Part shown: piece by piece, positions 9,254-17,646 of the stretch
Layout of the letters: every line of letters begins with the position of its first letter
How positions within the stretch are numbered: the first letter of the stretch is position 1
DNA from: Halobacteriales archaeon QH_7_65_31
Lineage (GTDB): Archaea; Halobacteriota; Halobacteria; Halobacteriales; Haloarculaceae
Length of the DNA: 64,000 nt
Assembly: GCA_003021785.1 (NCBI GenBank)
Contig: PXQU01000014.1
Span: 124,001 to 188,000 of the forward strand
Reading direction: 5' to 3'
Notes under the pieces: generated by a model
The model's database searches: none
The model's input: only the letters and a program-made list of their open reading frames with translations
Told to the model about the DNA's origin: nothing
Translations under genes and position numbers: made by a program

Positions 9254-9457
9254 TTGCCGATTGTGTTATTTCAGCCTGATCGCCCCTGATTCTCTTTTTT
9301 CACCGCGATTTACTCCCAGCCCACACCGGCAGACGCAATAGGCGATTGCGAGCACAGAATCGGAACAGCAGATTGTCTATCCGGCACGATCTGATCTCTG
9401 AGAATGTTCGACGGCAAAATTGAGGCGCGTCTTGAGAATCGGAGTCTGGTTATCCTC

Positions 9458-9871
9458 TCAGGACATCACACCATCGACATTTGCTGACAACAGGAGGAGA
9501 TGTACGAGGACTCGACCCACCTTTGGTAAGCGAGTGCTAGGTGCGACGCGGGTCTGCTGAGAATCGTACTCAATGACATTGGCATCGGCGAGCGTCTCAA
9601 GATGCGTATGGCGGAGTGACTCACGGATGTTTCTGTAGTCCGATCCGCGAGCCTCTTTGAGCGAGTACTCGTACCTGACAGCTGTGACCCATCGTGCTAT
9701 CTCTTCCATTGAGATCCACTCGTCTTGATCACGACCGATAAGGCAGAGGACCACAAGTTGGCGACGACGATTCGCCAACAGGGAGCACATCGTGATCGTC
9801 TCTTCCTGATTCGCCTCAACATCCACGAACGTGGAGATTGAGTTGAGCCACAGCGGGGGTCTGTTACTCAT
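9458..9871 (-). CDS. Winged-helix regulator (DUF7344-like)
   Basis: 137 residues from the ATG at 9871 (MSNRPPLWLNS); a TTG at 9934 would extend it by 21 residues. The core has the pattern I associate with the haloarchaeal DUF7344 winged helix: LLANRRRQLVVLCLIGRDQ, a helix-turn-helix-like WISMEEIARWVTAVRYE, then RNIRESLRHTHLETLADANVIEYD, which corresponds to the third helix and wing. These proteins are predicted DNA-binding regulators. It is the last gene of a three-gene minus-strand run with two similar small proteins, and no membrane segment or effector domain is attached. Confidence 0.55.
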   Translation of the reverse strand: MSNRPPLWLNSISTFVDVEANQEETITMCSLLANRRRQLVVLCLIGRDQDEWISMEEIARWVTAVRYEYSLKEARGSDYRNIRESLRHTHLETLADANVIEYDSQQTRVAPSTRLPKVGRVLVHLLLLSANVDGVMS

Positions 9872-9937
9872 GCCGCACCTCGCCTTCCCCTGCTTCGCTG
9901 GCAGTAACGACACTCGTCTCAACGGACGAGTCAATTT

Positions 9938-10300
9938 TCATGCGTCACCTCGTGCAACGTTACAGCTCCTCCTCAGTAGCTTGATGAAGTGGGCGAGGGG
10001 CTGCGTGTCGTCTGTCTCGGTTACTAGTCTCGTTCGATCGTTGAATTCAATGACACCGAGATCATCAAGGAGACCCAAGTGTGAGTGGATGAGGCCGATA
10101 TAGACTCTCGAACGCTGTTTCCCAGTGACTTGGTTTGAGTCGATTTGATTCTCAGTGGCTGCAATTTCGCGCGCCAGGTCCTTGGCAGGAATCGGTTCCT
10201 GCGAACGGGAGAGCATGAGGATCACCTGTCGCCGCCGACTGTTTGACAGTGTCTTGAAGGCGTCATCTGATGACAGGTGGATTCCCTGTGGCTCTAGCAT
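9938..10300 (-). CDS. Winged-helix regulator (DUF7344-like)
   Basis: 120 residues from the ATG at 10300 (MLEPQGIHLSSDDAFKTL). It contains the same layout as its downstream neighbour: TLSNSRRRQVILMLSRSQ, PIPAKDLAREIAATENQ, then RSRVYIGLIHSHLGLLDDLGVIEF and a short wing. It is therefore probably a paralogue and a DNA-binding regulator. The start is chosen because it lies two bases after the upstream stop, which suggests a single transcript; an earlier in-frame start would overlap that gene. The target genes are unknown; the island's own genes are the obvious candidates. Confidence 0.58.
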   Translation of the reverse strand: MLEPQGIHLSSDDAFKTLSNSRRRQVILMLSRSQEPIPAKDLAREIAATENQIDSNQVTGKQRSRVYIGLIHSHLGLLDDLGVIEFNDRTRLVTETDDTQPLAHFIKLLRRSCNVARGDA

Positions 10301-10302
10301 CC

Positions 10303-10608
10303 TCAGAGCACCTCCTGTGCGAAGTGCTCTCCTTTCAGCGTCAGCAAGACTATGCAACAGTCTTCGTCCTTGATGGGGTGGACGAGATTGTCGTCCGTGA
10401 GTTGAGCGAGGAGTTGATTTACCGTCTGGTGCTCCCAGCCGCTTTTGATAGTTATGTCCTTACGCGTGGTTGAACCACTGTCGCTTGCGTAGTGAACGAT
10501 CCGTCTGAGTCGTGGGTCACGTCCTGGAGCAAGACCGCTAGCGCCGTCGTCGTCCGGGTGACGGACAGAGTTATCACTCCGTGACCGAGTAGTATCTGGT
10601 GCTGTCAT
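10303..10608 (-). CDS. Small winged-helix-like protein
   Basis: 101 residues starting MTAPDTTRSRSDNSVRH. After a polar N-terminus of about 30 residues there is a compact helical domain: RLRRIVHYASDSGSTTRKD, then a recognition-helix-like EHQTVNQLLAQLTDDNLVH and a hairpin-like CCIVLLTLKGEHFAQEVL. That is the pattern of a winged helix with a C-terminal wing. It is the first gene of the three-gene regulator run, two bases from the next start. The leader contains a 7-bp hairpin, and an AT-rich TTTTAAGTA about 75 bases upstream could be the TATA element. Confidence 0.5.
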   Translation of the reverse strand: MTAPDTTRSRSDNSVRHPDDDGASGLAPGRDPRLRRIVHYASDSGSTTRKDITIKSGWEHQTVNQLLAQLTDDNLVHPIKDEDCCIVLLTLKGEHFAQEVL

Positions 10609-10624
10609 TGTAGCAGCGTTGGTG

Positions 10625-10644
10625 CCCGGTGTCCTCGCACCGGG
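10625..10644. promoter_or_regulatory. Hairpin in leader of regulator operon
   Basis: CCCGGTG, six-base loop, CACCGGG: a perfect 7-bp stem between the AT-rich promoter-like segment near 10680 and the start codon of the minus-strand gene at 10608. It could be an operator or an RNA structure in the 5' leader. The gap from 10609 to 11141 otherwise holds only this, the large inverted repeat at 10841 and the palindrome near 10940; no gene is seen. Confidence 0.35.
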
Positions 10645-10840
10645 GGCCGCTTTCAGGCCACTTAGCCGTTGCTCGCCTACTTAAAATAGATTTGTGTTCT
10701 CACTTGTTCCCACGTTGAAAGACAAAATATCCAGTTCAATATCACCGGTTTCTACATCTTTCATTGTTGGCTTCAGCAGTTTGGAAATATTGCGGACGGA
10801 TCCCCAGATTCCTATACATTCTATCAGCACGGACCAAAGA

Positions 10841-10889
10841 CTGACAGCACGACCATGTCGCCATTATAGCGGAATAGTCGTGCTGTCAG
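10841..10889. repeat. 13-bp perfect inverted repeat
   Basis: CTGACAGCACGAC (10841 to 10853) and GTCGTGCTGTCAG (10877 to 10889) are exact reverse complements around a 23-base spacer, which itself contains a small CGC...GCG inner pairing. The motif CAGCACG occurs again just outside on both sides (near 10825 and 10887). The right arm also belongs to a shorter palindrome, GTGCTG-T-CAGCAC. The site lies in AT-rich non-coding DNA about 250 bases upstream of the recombinase accessory gene and could be a recombinase arm site, an operator or an origin element. Confidence 0.7.
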
Positions 10890-11141
10890 CACGAATATCC
10901 TACTCACAATCTGGATTTTGTTAAGTGGAAGACGAGGGGGGTTCGAACCGCTCAATCTTATTTAACACTTAACCCGTCGCCTTCTGTGTGTTCGATTTAG
11001 ATATATTTCTATATTGGTAGAAAAGGCTTGGTCCTTCACACCCAAATTAACACACAAATAACCATTGCTATCCATCCAAGAATTTCAACTGCTACAGCGC
11101 GAGGTTTTAAAAGTGAATGTAGGTTTACGTGATATAGATCA

Positions 11142-11528
11142 ATGACAGAGCGAGTACAGGTGCAGACTCGGGTTCCTGAAAAGTGGCGAGACGAAGCAAA
11201 CGAACTTGATGTGGCACTCACGGAGTACATCCGGATGATGGTTCGGGCAGGCCGATTAGATTGGGGATTCGAACACACAGAAGAACCCGATTGCCCCCAC
11301 GTCAAGGTTGATGAAGAATCAAGCGGGGCCGATGAGCAGATTGAGACGATTGTTAAGGACACTATTGTTCGAAATCTCTCTTGTGATAGCGGCACAGCAG
11401 AGTCTGAACTAACAGACATCATTCTTCATGATGTTGAGGCGCAGGTAGGACAGATTCTGAACGACCTAGCTGATGAAGATATAGTTCGGTACGATGCTGT
11501 CCAAGGTGGTTGGGTGAAGCAACGATGA
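11142..11528 (+). CDS. Ribbon-helix-helix-like recombinase accessory protein (DUF5805-like)
   Basis: 128 residues. The N-terminus TERVQVQTRVPEKWRDEANELD, followed by LTEYIRMMVRAGRLDWG, fits a ribbon-helix-helix DNA-binding domain and resembles haloarchaeal proteins labelled DUF5805 that lie beside integrase genes (label from memory). The C-terminal half is acidic and helical (DEQIETIVKDTIVRNL, VEAQVGQILNDLADEDIV), perhaps a dimerisation or winged part. Its stop overlaps the ATG of the recombinase gene (ATGA at 11525), so it probably helps or controls that recombinase. The frame is intact although its partner is broken. Confidence 0.6.
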   Translation: MTERVQVQTRVPEKWRDEANELDVALTEYIRMMVRAGRLDWGFEHTEEPDCPHVKVDEESSGADEQIETIVKDTIVRNLSCDSGTAESELTDIILHDVEAQVGQILNDLADEDIVRYDAVQGGWVKQR

Positions 11529-12627
11529 CAGACTACGGTAACATTGATGTGGAGCAGTTCTTCACTGGCGACCCAATTGAGGACTGGCTGGATTTAAAGC
11601 GACGGGAGGACATTTCCACTGGGACTGTCGATTCGCTGGTTCAGAAGCTTCAGACAAATAGCGACGGTACCGCTTTCCAGCAATTTCTCTCCAATAGAGA
11701 CGTAGGCGTTCTTGATGCGACAGTGATGGATCTCTATGACTACCGTGATTTTATCCGTGAAGTCAACTCAAAGCGCGAAATGAAAAACAAACTGTCAGAG
11801 GTCTCCACGTTCTATAACGACATGAGGCGGCTTAAACAGACCGACTCCAACCCTGCTGCTTTCGTGCTGAGTCGAACTGACACGAGGGTCAAATTACCCA
11901 ATCGAGAGTACCATACAGTTGAGGCGATGGGCGATTTCCTTGCGTTTATTCCTCACCCACAGATGCAGACGATGTGTCTTTGCTATCTGAAATACGGCCT
12001 TCGGCGGGGAGCGGTTGTGAATATCGACTTGTGTTGCGTGAACATTGACGATCCGCGATACAGGCCTATCTTGATGAACGCGATATCGAACTTCATAGGA
12101 AGGTACGCAGCCGTCCGGATTCCATATATATTTACGGAAACTTCAGCGCAGATGATGTGGTTAATGGTGAGGAACGTCGCGACGGAAACAAGCGCGACAA
12201 CGATGTCGTACTTCCGATCAACGACGAGATGAAACACTCCTTACTTCAGTTTCTCATTATTCGTCCAGAAACGAAGCCGCCAAATCCACTTTTTCCACAG
12301 CTCAGGCCAATGGATGGAGTATACAATCGCATCAGCGGAAGCTCGGTCTACAATTATTTGATCAATAAGATGGCCACTGAGTATGGGATCACCGAACCCG
12401 GAGGGAGTCAATCAGACGTGGATCTACATTACTTCCGTCACTTCTTCAGAACGCAGATGAAGATCCATTACGGCGACCATGACGGATCCCTACACGATGA
12501 GCTGATGAAGTACATCCGTGGTGACAAACTGGACGACAAAGTTCTAGAGATATACACGCACGATTGGGCTGTTAACGTTCGAGAGGCCTACCTTGACAAC
12601 ATCTACAAGTTTGGCTTATTCGACTGA
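11525..12627 (+). pseudogene. Tyrosine recombinase, disrupted by a one-base frameshift
   Basis: The first part (start MTDYGNIDVEQFF) runs to about 12064 in one frame and holds an N-terminal SAM-like core-binding region and the catalytic arginine block YLKYGLRRGAVVNID. Adding one base after 12064 (agg|cct to agg|gcct) switches to the frame that continues as YLDERDIELHRKVRSRPDS through DVVLPINDEMK to the box II residues LHYFRHFFRT and the tyrosine region YTHDWAVNVREAYLDNI, ending at 12627. Without the correction both halves are open but separate. Reconstructed length is about 368 residues, normal for the family. It is either a decayed integrase of an older element or a sequencing error. Confidence 0.8.
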
Positions 12628-12697
12628 TTGAAACACTGCCGGGAATTACCTCTGTAGAACTGATTGGTCGATGGTTCTGGGTAACCCATTATGGGAC

Positions 12698-13387
12698 TTA
12701 CCTAGACTCCACGACGATCTGTTCGATCATCTCGCTCGCCTCGGCCTCTGACAGCCCCTCAAGCTGAACGTTCGTCAGCGCGTGGTTGAACCGTCGCGTG
12801 GTCTCGTCGATGACCCGGGATGATTCACCCGCAAGTTCGTCACACATGGCGCGGACTGCTGGTTGATAGCGCGCGAACCAGCGGTCGAATACCTTATTCA
12901 CCATCGTCTGGTTTGCAAACACCGCGTCTGTCGTCGAATAATCGTCCTGTCGGGATGTCAACTGTGCGATCCACCAGAGGCGGTGAATGGCATTCGAGTA
13001 CAGGTCCGAGCCTGCACCGAGGAACTTCTCCCGCATCGCTTCTTCGGAGCGATACTCCCAGCGGTGCCGGACGAGGTCTGGATACCGGACGACTGCTAAC
13101 CAGTGCCAGAGACCGGGGTCGCCGGCTGTTCGCCTCGTGATGTCGAGGCCACGGTGGATTTCTTCGGCGAGTGCCCCGTCTATTGCCGTGTCGTACTCTG
13201 GGTACTGTTCAAGCACCTGCTGTACCGCCGAATCGATCCTATCGAGGTCGGCCGTTGGATTGCCCGGCATGGGCTCTACGTACTCGTTCAGCTGTTCCTC
13301 GGTTAACGTCGCCTCGCCCTCCATGAACGATTCACCAACGAGGCGACGTCCGTCTTCGGTCAGTCGGTGTAATTCGGTCTCGGTCAT
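12698..13387 (-). CDS. Protein C, copy 1: DUF6339-like, third gene of GHKL operon
   Basis: 229 residues starting MTETELHRLTEDGRRLVGESF. The conserved centre is DITRRTAGDPGLWHWLAVVRYPDLVRHRW followed (after MREKFLGAGSDLYSN) by AIHRLWWIAQLT; the D..LW..L....P..V..RW pattern resembles what I remember of DUF6339. The same blocks, in the same order, occur in the copy at 26269. No catalytic motif is visible; the protein is helical and soluble. It starts one base after the stop of protein B and ends the operon, convergent with the broken recombinase. The role is unknown; being fixed at the end of both A-B-C operons, it is probably a partner or effector of the ATPase. Confidence 0.72.
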   Translation of the reverse strand: MTETELHRLTEDGRRLVGESFMEGEATLTEEQLNEYVEPMPGNPTADLDRIDSAVQQVLEQYPEYDTAIDGALAEEIHRGLDITRRTAGDPGLWHWLAVVRYPDLVRHRWEYRSEEAMREKFLGAGSDLYSNAIHRLWWIAQLTSRQDDYSTTDAVFANQTMVNKVFDRWFARYQPAVRAMCDELAGESSRVIDETTRRFNHALTNVQLEGLSEAEASEMIEQIVVESR

Positions 13388-13388
13388 G

Positions 13389-14426
13389 TTAGATCTGGAG
13401 CCCCTCCTCCATGAGGTGAATCAGTTGCTCTCGGGGGTCTATGTACTCTTGAAGTTCGCTATCGATCCGCTGCATCACGTGGGGTAGGGTTTGTGGGTCA
13501 GAGAGGTCGTCCCTGAGACGGTGAGTCGCTTCTGACACGTCGCTAGTTTCGTAGAGATTTCGAGCAAACGTCTGGAGAACCATCTCCTGCCACTCGTGTT
13601 CAACGTCGCCCTCTACGTCTACAGCACTCCCAGCCCGAACGAGCAGTTGTACCCATACACCATAGCTCACCTGGTCAAGTATCACGTCCCGCATCCGAGC
13701 CTCAGCCCCGACAGATCCCCTCGTCTGTAGTAACTCGGCAATACGGGGATGGTCGGAGTTGATCCACAATTTAGGACGACTCTCGTTCCGGAAGTCGAGG
13801 TAGTAGAGCTTGTTCCCGTCTGGGAGGTGAGCGTTCTGTGAGAAGCGGACTCGCTCACCATCGATGGCGGCTCGCTCTTCTTCCTCGTGCCGGTCAACGA
13901 CGACGTAGTACAGCGTCCCACTGGCGACCCGGAAGTTCTTCTGGTCGGCATAGCCGTTCGGTCCTTTTCCCGAACGAGCTTCCGTGCGAACGAGATAAGG
14001 GCGCAGTTCGATGGTTCCTCGGACCGTGTGCTTCGAAACCTCTATCGAGACGTCGTATTCACCGGGCGTCGTATGTGTCTCGGAGATGACCTCCCGGTCA
14101 CGGTATATCGTCTCGTGACAGCGAATGGTGACGTAGAGTTTGGCCGGCGGCTCTGACCGTTCGTTTTCAGGAAAGACGGCCTGCACCGCCTCCTCGGGCA
14201 CGCGAAGTTTCCCGTGAAGAGTAATAGTATCCCAATCCGGCTCACCACCCTCGCCGGACGAGGACACTGCTGCCGCAAGGTCAATCTCTGTCTGTGACGG
14301 ATTCAGTTCAAGCGCTGTTTGATCTCCGTCGTCAATAGTGAACGAGTCCAGATCAAAGTCTACTCCCTTATCCCGGTAGCTGAACGGAAGTGTCGTAGTT
14401 CGGTGTCGCTGCGAGTGTCTGGTCAC
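13389..14426 (-). CDS. Protein B, copy 1: unknown middle gene of GHKL operon
   Basis: 345 residues with a GTG start at 14426 overlapping the stop of gene A (GTGA). The protein is mixed alpha/beta without membrane segments. Blocks shared with its paralogue at 25209 are DWDTITLHGKLRVP, AVFPENE, IELRPYLVRTEA, PKLWINSDHPRIAELLQTRG, RMRDVILDQ, WVQLLV and EWQEMVLQTFARNLY, followed by a helical C-terminal tail. The N-terminal half looks like two beta-rich modules and the C-terminal half is helical. I recognise no domain. Because order and coupling are conserved in both copies, it very likely forms a complex with the GHKL ATPase. Confidence 0.75.
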   Translation of the reverse strand: MTRHSQRHRTTTLPFSYRDKGVDFDLDSFTIDDGDQTALELNPSQTEIDLAAAVSSSGEGGEPDWDTITLHGKLRVPEEAVQAVFPENERSEPPAKLYVTIRCHETIYRDREVISETHTTPGEYDVSIEVSKHTVRGTIELRPYLVRTEARSGKGPNGYADQKNFRVASGTLYYVVVDRHEEEERAAIDGERVRFSQNAHLPDGNKLYYLDFRNESRPKLWINSDHPRIAELLQTRGSVGAEARMRDVILDQVSYGVWVQLLVRAGSAVDVEGDVEHEWQEMVLQTFARNLYETSDVSEATHRLRDDLSDPQTLPHVMQRIDSELQEYIDPREQLIHLMEEGLQI

Positions 14427-16327
14427 GATTGGTCCTCCTCAGGTGTCTGTAACTCTGCGAATATCTCTAGTTGTGTCGCGCCCACGTCTCCATGCACTAA
14501 GTCCGCAGTTTCGTTGGGGTGAGAACGACCAGAGAACGAAACTTCATCAACGTATTCGTCCGCGACGAGGTGAGCTCGTCCATCGTCGTACGACGCAGTC
14601 ACGCCAGCTTGCTCAATCTTGACGTGTTTGATCGGAATGTCGTCGTACTGGGATCCGTCCTCACCGACACCGGTGAGTGAGATGTCTGCACTCCAGCCCC
14701 CAAACTCCTCTGGGAGTACTTTGATTCGCCCAGAGATCGTCCAGGCGTCGCCATCAAAGCGAGACGAGCTGTCGATTTCGAAGACGGTTTCGGCGGGCGA
14801 CGTCGTGGCCCGGGGATTCCCACTCCCGTGGATCGGGAACCGGTTCAGAACGTTGTCGGAGAGGGACTCACTATTGTTCCCCTTCGAGATCAAGTGGCGG
14901 AGTCCATCACGCAGCGTGCCAAACATATCGTCAAGCGCCATCCGGAATCCACGTTGGTACTGCTCTCGAAGATTCTCGGTGGATTCCCACTCGTCGTGTT
15001 CTGGCGGCTCGGCGAACCGCAGGAACCGGTCGATCTCTCGGTCACTCTCCGACGGGGCTCCTTCCGGTCGTGCTTCGCCAGCGGCCAACACGCCGAAGAA
15101 GTTCCGGTCACCGTAGGCGACACGGCTCTGGTCGTAGTACTTGACCACCATCCCTGCTCCCCGGAACAGCGCGACGTTATTCAGGTACGAATCGTCGTCT
15201 GCGGGGGATGCCAGACGAGCAGACAACCGGACTGAGCCAGCAGGAGTTTCCGATCCATCGGCACGAGGCGGGAGCTTTACGGGGATATCGAGCCCAGCAA
15301 CGTCTCCGGGGGTCACCAACGTCTGTGCGTCTGTAGTCCTCTTCTCGTAAGCCTCTACGAACGGTCGGATCGCCGGGGCGTTCTCTACGTCGGCTGTCAG
15401 TGTCTCGTCCGGCGTTTCGACCGTGATTTCGAGGTCGCCTCGATAGATCGCTGGCCAGAAGTACTTGACAGAGGCGTCAACGAACTCCTGTGCGAGTTCT
15501 TCGACATCCGGTCGCTCGTCCCGCGTGGGGTCTTGGAACTCAACGACCATAGCGCTCGTTCCGTTAACAGCGGGCCGTTCGACGTGCAGTTGTTCGGCGA
15601 GCCGCGACGCGCCTTCTCCCCAGAAGGACTCCGGGCGAGGGCCATCATCCGTCTCGATGGGCTGGCAGAGCCAACCCGCACCTTGATACGTCGTATCGTC
15701 TGCTGGAAGTTGGTGAGTGGGGAACTTAGAGCGGGCGATGAGTCGTGGAGAATCGCTTTCACGCTCACCGTGAGCGAGGTGTGAGTTGAAGACGACTGTC
15801 GAAGCACCCGAGAACGTCCAGAGTACGGACTTGCCCAGGCCGTACGAGCCGCCGGCGGTGTCGTCTTGCTTGCTGCTGTAGAGTTCGTCGCGGACTAGTG
15901 CGGCGTAGTTCGAGTCTTCGTCCCAGCTTCCGGTCAAGCCTGTCGTGTTTCTGTCTTCGATGATGAGGAGGCGAAGTTCAGCATCAGGGTCGTTGACTCG
16001 TTCGACAACTCTCTCGTAGCGATGGCCATTGTGTGTGTCTGCGACCGATCGCATCCGTTCACCGAGTCCGTTTTCCCAACCGAGTCCCTTGAGGAATTCC
16101 TCTTTCTCGTCACCAGTAAGCGCGACGAAACGGAACGTGACTTCGACTGGGTCGTCGTTCTGGAGCCCTTGGTCGTTCGCGTTTTGAATGACTTCACGGA
16201 CGAACGCTTCGGAGTCGTGGTCTACGGCGTGTTTGGTCGGATCGTCGCCGTAGCGTGGTGCTCCTGGCCCACCACTGAAGAAGAACCACTTGGCCGCTTC
16301 GGTGATTTGAATCTGTTCCTGGTCCAT
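14423..16327 (-). CDS. Protein A, copy 1: GHKL-type ATPase (MORC/Hsp90-like)
   Basis: 634 residues. GHKL ATP-binding motifs are visible: motif I FVREVIQNANDQG near residue 42 (E and N for Mg-ATP), motif II LLIIEDRNTTGL near residue 120, a degenerate DxGxG, and the lid motif GGSYGLGKSVLW near residue 160. Further family-specific blocks are FWPAIYRGDLEI, FRGAGMVVKYYDQ and AEPPEHDEW; the last 120 residues are beta-rich. The protein is not HSP90, MutL or a histidine kinase: length and C-terminus do not fit. Prokaryotic GHKL/MORC-like ATPases are known from restriction-like neighbourhoods. It heads the operon A-B-C and is divergent from the C5 methyltransferase across 193 bases. Confidence 0.82.
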   Translation of the reverse strand: MDQEQIQITEAAKWFFFSGGPGAPRYGDDPTKHAVDHDSEAFVREVIQNANDQGLQNDDPVEVTFRFVALTGDEKEEFLKGLGWENGLGERMRSVADTHNGHRYERVVERVNDPDAELRLLIIEDRNTTGLTGSWDEDSNYAALVRDELYSSKQDDTAGGSYGLGKSVLWTFSGASTVVFNSHLAHGERESDSPRLIARSKFPTHQLPADDTTYQGAGWLCQPIETDDGPRPESFWGEGASRLAEQLHVERPAVNGTSAMVVEFQDPTRDERPDVEELAQEFVDASVKYFWPAIYRGDLEITVETPDETLTADVENAPAIRPFVEAYEKRTTDAQTLVTPGDVAGLDIPVKLPPRADGSETPAGSVRLSARLASPADDDSYLNNVALFRGAGMVVKYYDQSRVAYGDRNFFGVLAAGEARPEGAPSESDREIDRFLRFAEPPEHDEWESTENLREQYQRGFRMALDDMFGTLRDGLRHLISKGNNSESLSDNVLNRFPIHGSGNPRATTSPAETVFEIDSSSRFDGDAWTISGRIKVLPEEFGGWSADISLTGVGEDGSQYDDIPIKHVKIEQAGVTASYDDGRAHLVADEYVDEVSFSGRSHPNETADLVHGDVGATQLEIFAELQTPEEDQS

Positions 16328-16520
16328 TCTATAAACCGGTATGTTCGTACGGAACTATGACCACCTAGTTAGTATTATTGTTCCGCGTCGATGAGTTCCG
16401 CCGGTCGGGTTGGGTTGATGTTCTAACTGGGCGAAACAAGTCCACTCTTTGCGTGATGCGAGGTAGTCGTGATGGTATCGTTGCCGAACGCTTATGTGAC
16501 GATATGCGAGAAAGAGTGTT

Positions 16521-17636
16521 ATGAAGGTTGCCGCAGTAGATTTATTTTGTGGGGCTGGTGGTCTCAGCTATGGCCTCCAGCAAGCCGGTGTCTCCGTCGT
16601 CGCAGGGATTGATCGGGACCCGGATTGTAAGTATCCGTACGAACAGAACATCGACGGAAAATACGTCAGAGCAGACATCCGCTCGTTGGCACAAGATCCT
16701 GAACCAATCGCACAGATGTATCCCTGGGATGCGGATCTGAAGGTTCTCGCGGCGTGCGCGCCTTGCCAACCGTACTCCACGATGGGCCACGCCAAGGGGA
16801 AAGGTCACGAAGATCATCAGAAGTGGGGCCTACTGAACGAGGTATCACGGATCGCAAAGTACATCGAACCGGACGTAGTGCTCACCGAGAACGTACTTCA
16901 GGTGAAACAAGAAGATGGCGTCTACGACGCGTTCATTGAGAGCCTGAAATCACAGGGCTACCACGTCAATAGTGACGAGAACAAGAACGTCTACTCCCCT
17001 GAATACGGGATCCCACAGAAGCGAAAGCGATGGGTGGTCATGGCGTCCAAGCGGGGGTCTCTCTCTCTGCCTGACCCTCCGATTCAGAACAAGGACGACT
17101 ACCCCACGGTCAAAGACACGATAGATCACCTACCACCACTTGAAGCAGGAGAAGTCAGTGACGAGAACGACGTGCATAGAGCACGCTCTCTCTCGGACAA
17201 GAACCTAGAGCGCATCAATAACATGGAGCCCGGTGGAGATTGGACTCTCTGGGAAGAGGAGGACCTTAACCATCTCCTCGCAGACTGCCATCGCAAGGCG
17301 AGTGGACGCTCATACAAAGCCCCCTACAGCCGGATGCGGCCAGACGAACCATCCCCGACGATCACGACGCAGTTCTACAACTACGGCAGTGGTCGTTTCG
17401 GCCACTACGATACAGATCAAAATCGGGCACTCTCGCTTCTTGAAGGAGCACTGCTTCAGACGTTCCCGGAAGACTATGACTTCTACGACGAGTGGGAGGA
17501 CGTCGGCGTGTCGAATCTGGGCCGGCTGATCGGTAACGCGGTTCCCCCGAAGCTCGGTGAGTACATGAGCCAGGCAATCCTCTCGCACGTCGGTGCAGCA
17601 GCACCGTCTATTGAGTCCTCCGTCGCCGACGACTGA
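16521..17636 (+). CDS. C5-cytosine DNA methyltransferase
   Basis: 371 residues with every main C5-methyltransferase motif: AdoMet-binding DLFCGAGGLSYG at residue 7, catalytic ACAPCQPYS with the nucleophile Cys82, TENV at 122 to 125, the QxRxR-type IPQKRKRWVVMAS, the motif IX-like RPDEPSPTIT and the closing GNAVPPKLGEYM. It transfers a methyl group to cytosine C5 in a short target between motifs VIII and IX; the target is not predictable. The next gene is a mismatch glycosylase, a pairing known from thermophilic archaeal R-M systems in which 5-methylcytosine deamination is repaired. It could be the modification enzyme of the DISARM core 11 kb away or of the divergent A-B-C operon. Confidence 0.95.
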   Translation: MKVAAVDLFCGAGGLSYGLQQAGVSVVAGIDRDPDCKYPYEQNIDGKYVRADIRSLAQDPEPIAQMYPWDADLKVLAACAPCQPYSTMGHAKGKGHEDHQKWGLLNEVSRIAKYIEPDVVLTENVLQVKQEDGVYDAFIESLKSQGYHVNSDENKNVYSPEYGIPQKRKRWVVMASKRGSLSLPDPPIQNKDDYPTVKDTIDHLPPLEAGEVSDENDVHRARSLSDKNLERINNMEPGGDWTLWEEEDLNHLLADCHRKASGRSYKAPYSRMRPDEPSPTITTQFYNYGSGRFGHYDTDQNRALSLLEGALLQTFPEDYDFYDEWEDVGVSNLGRLIGNAVPPKLGEYMSQAILSHVGAAAPSIESSVADD

Positions 17637-17646
17637 GAGTGAACTG

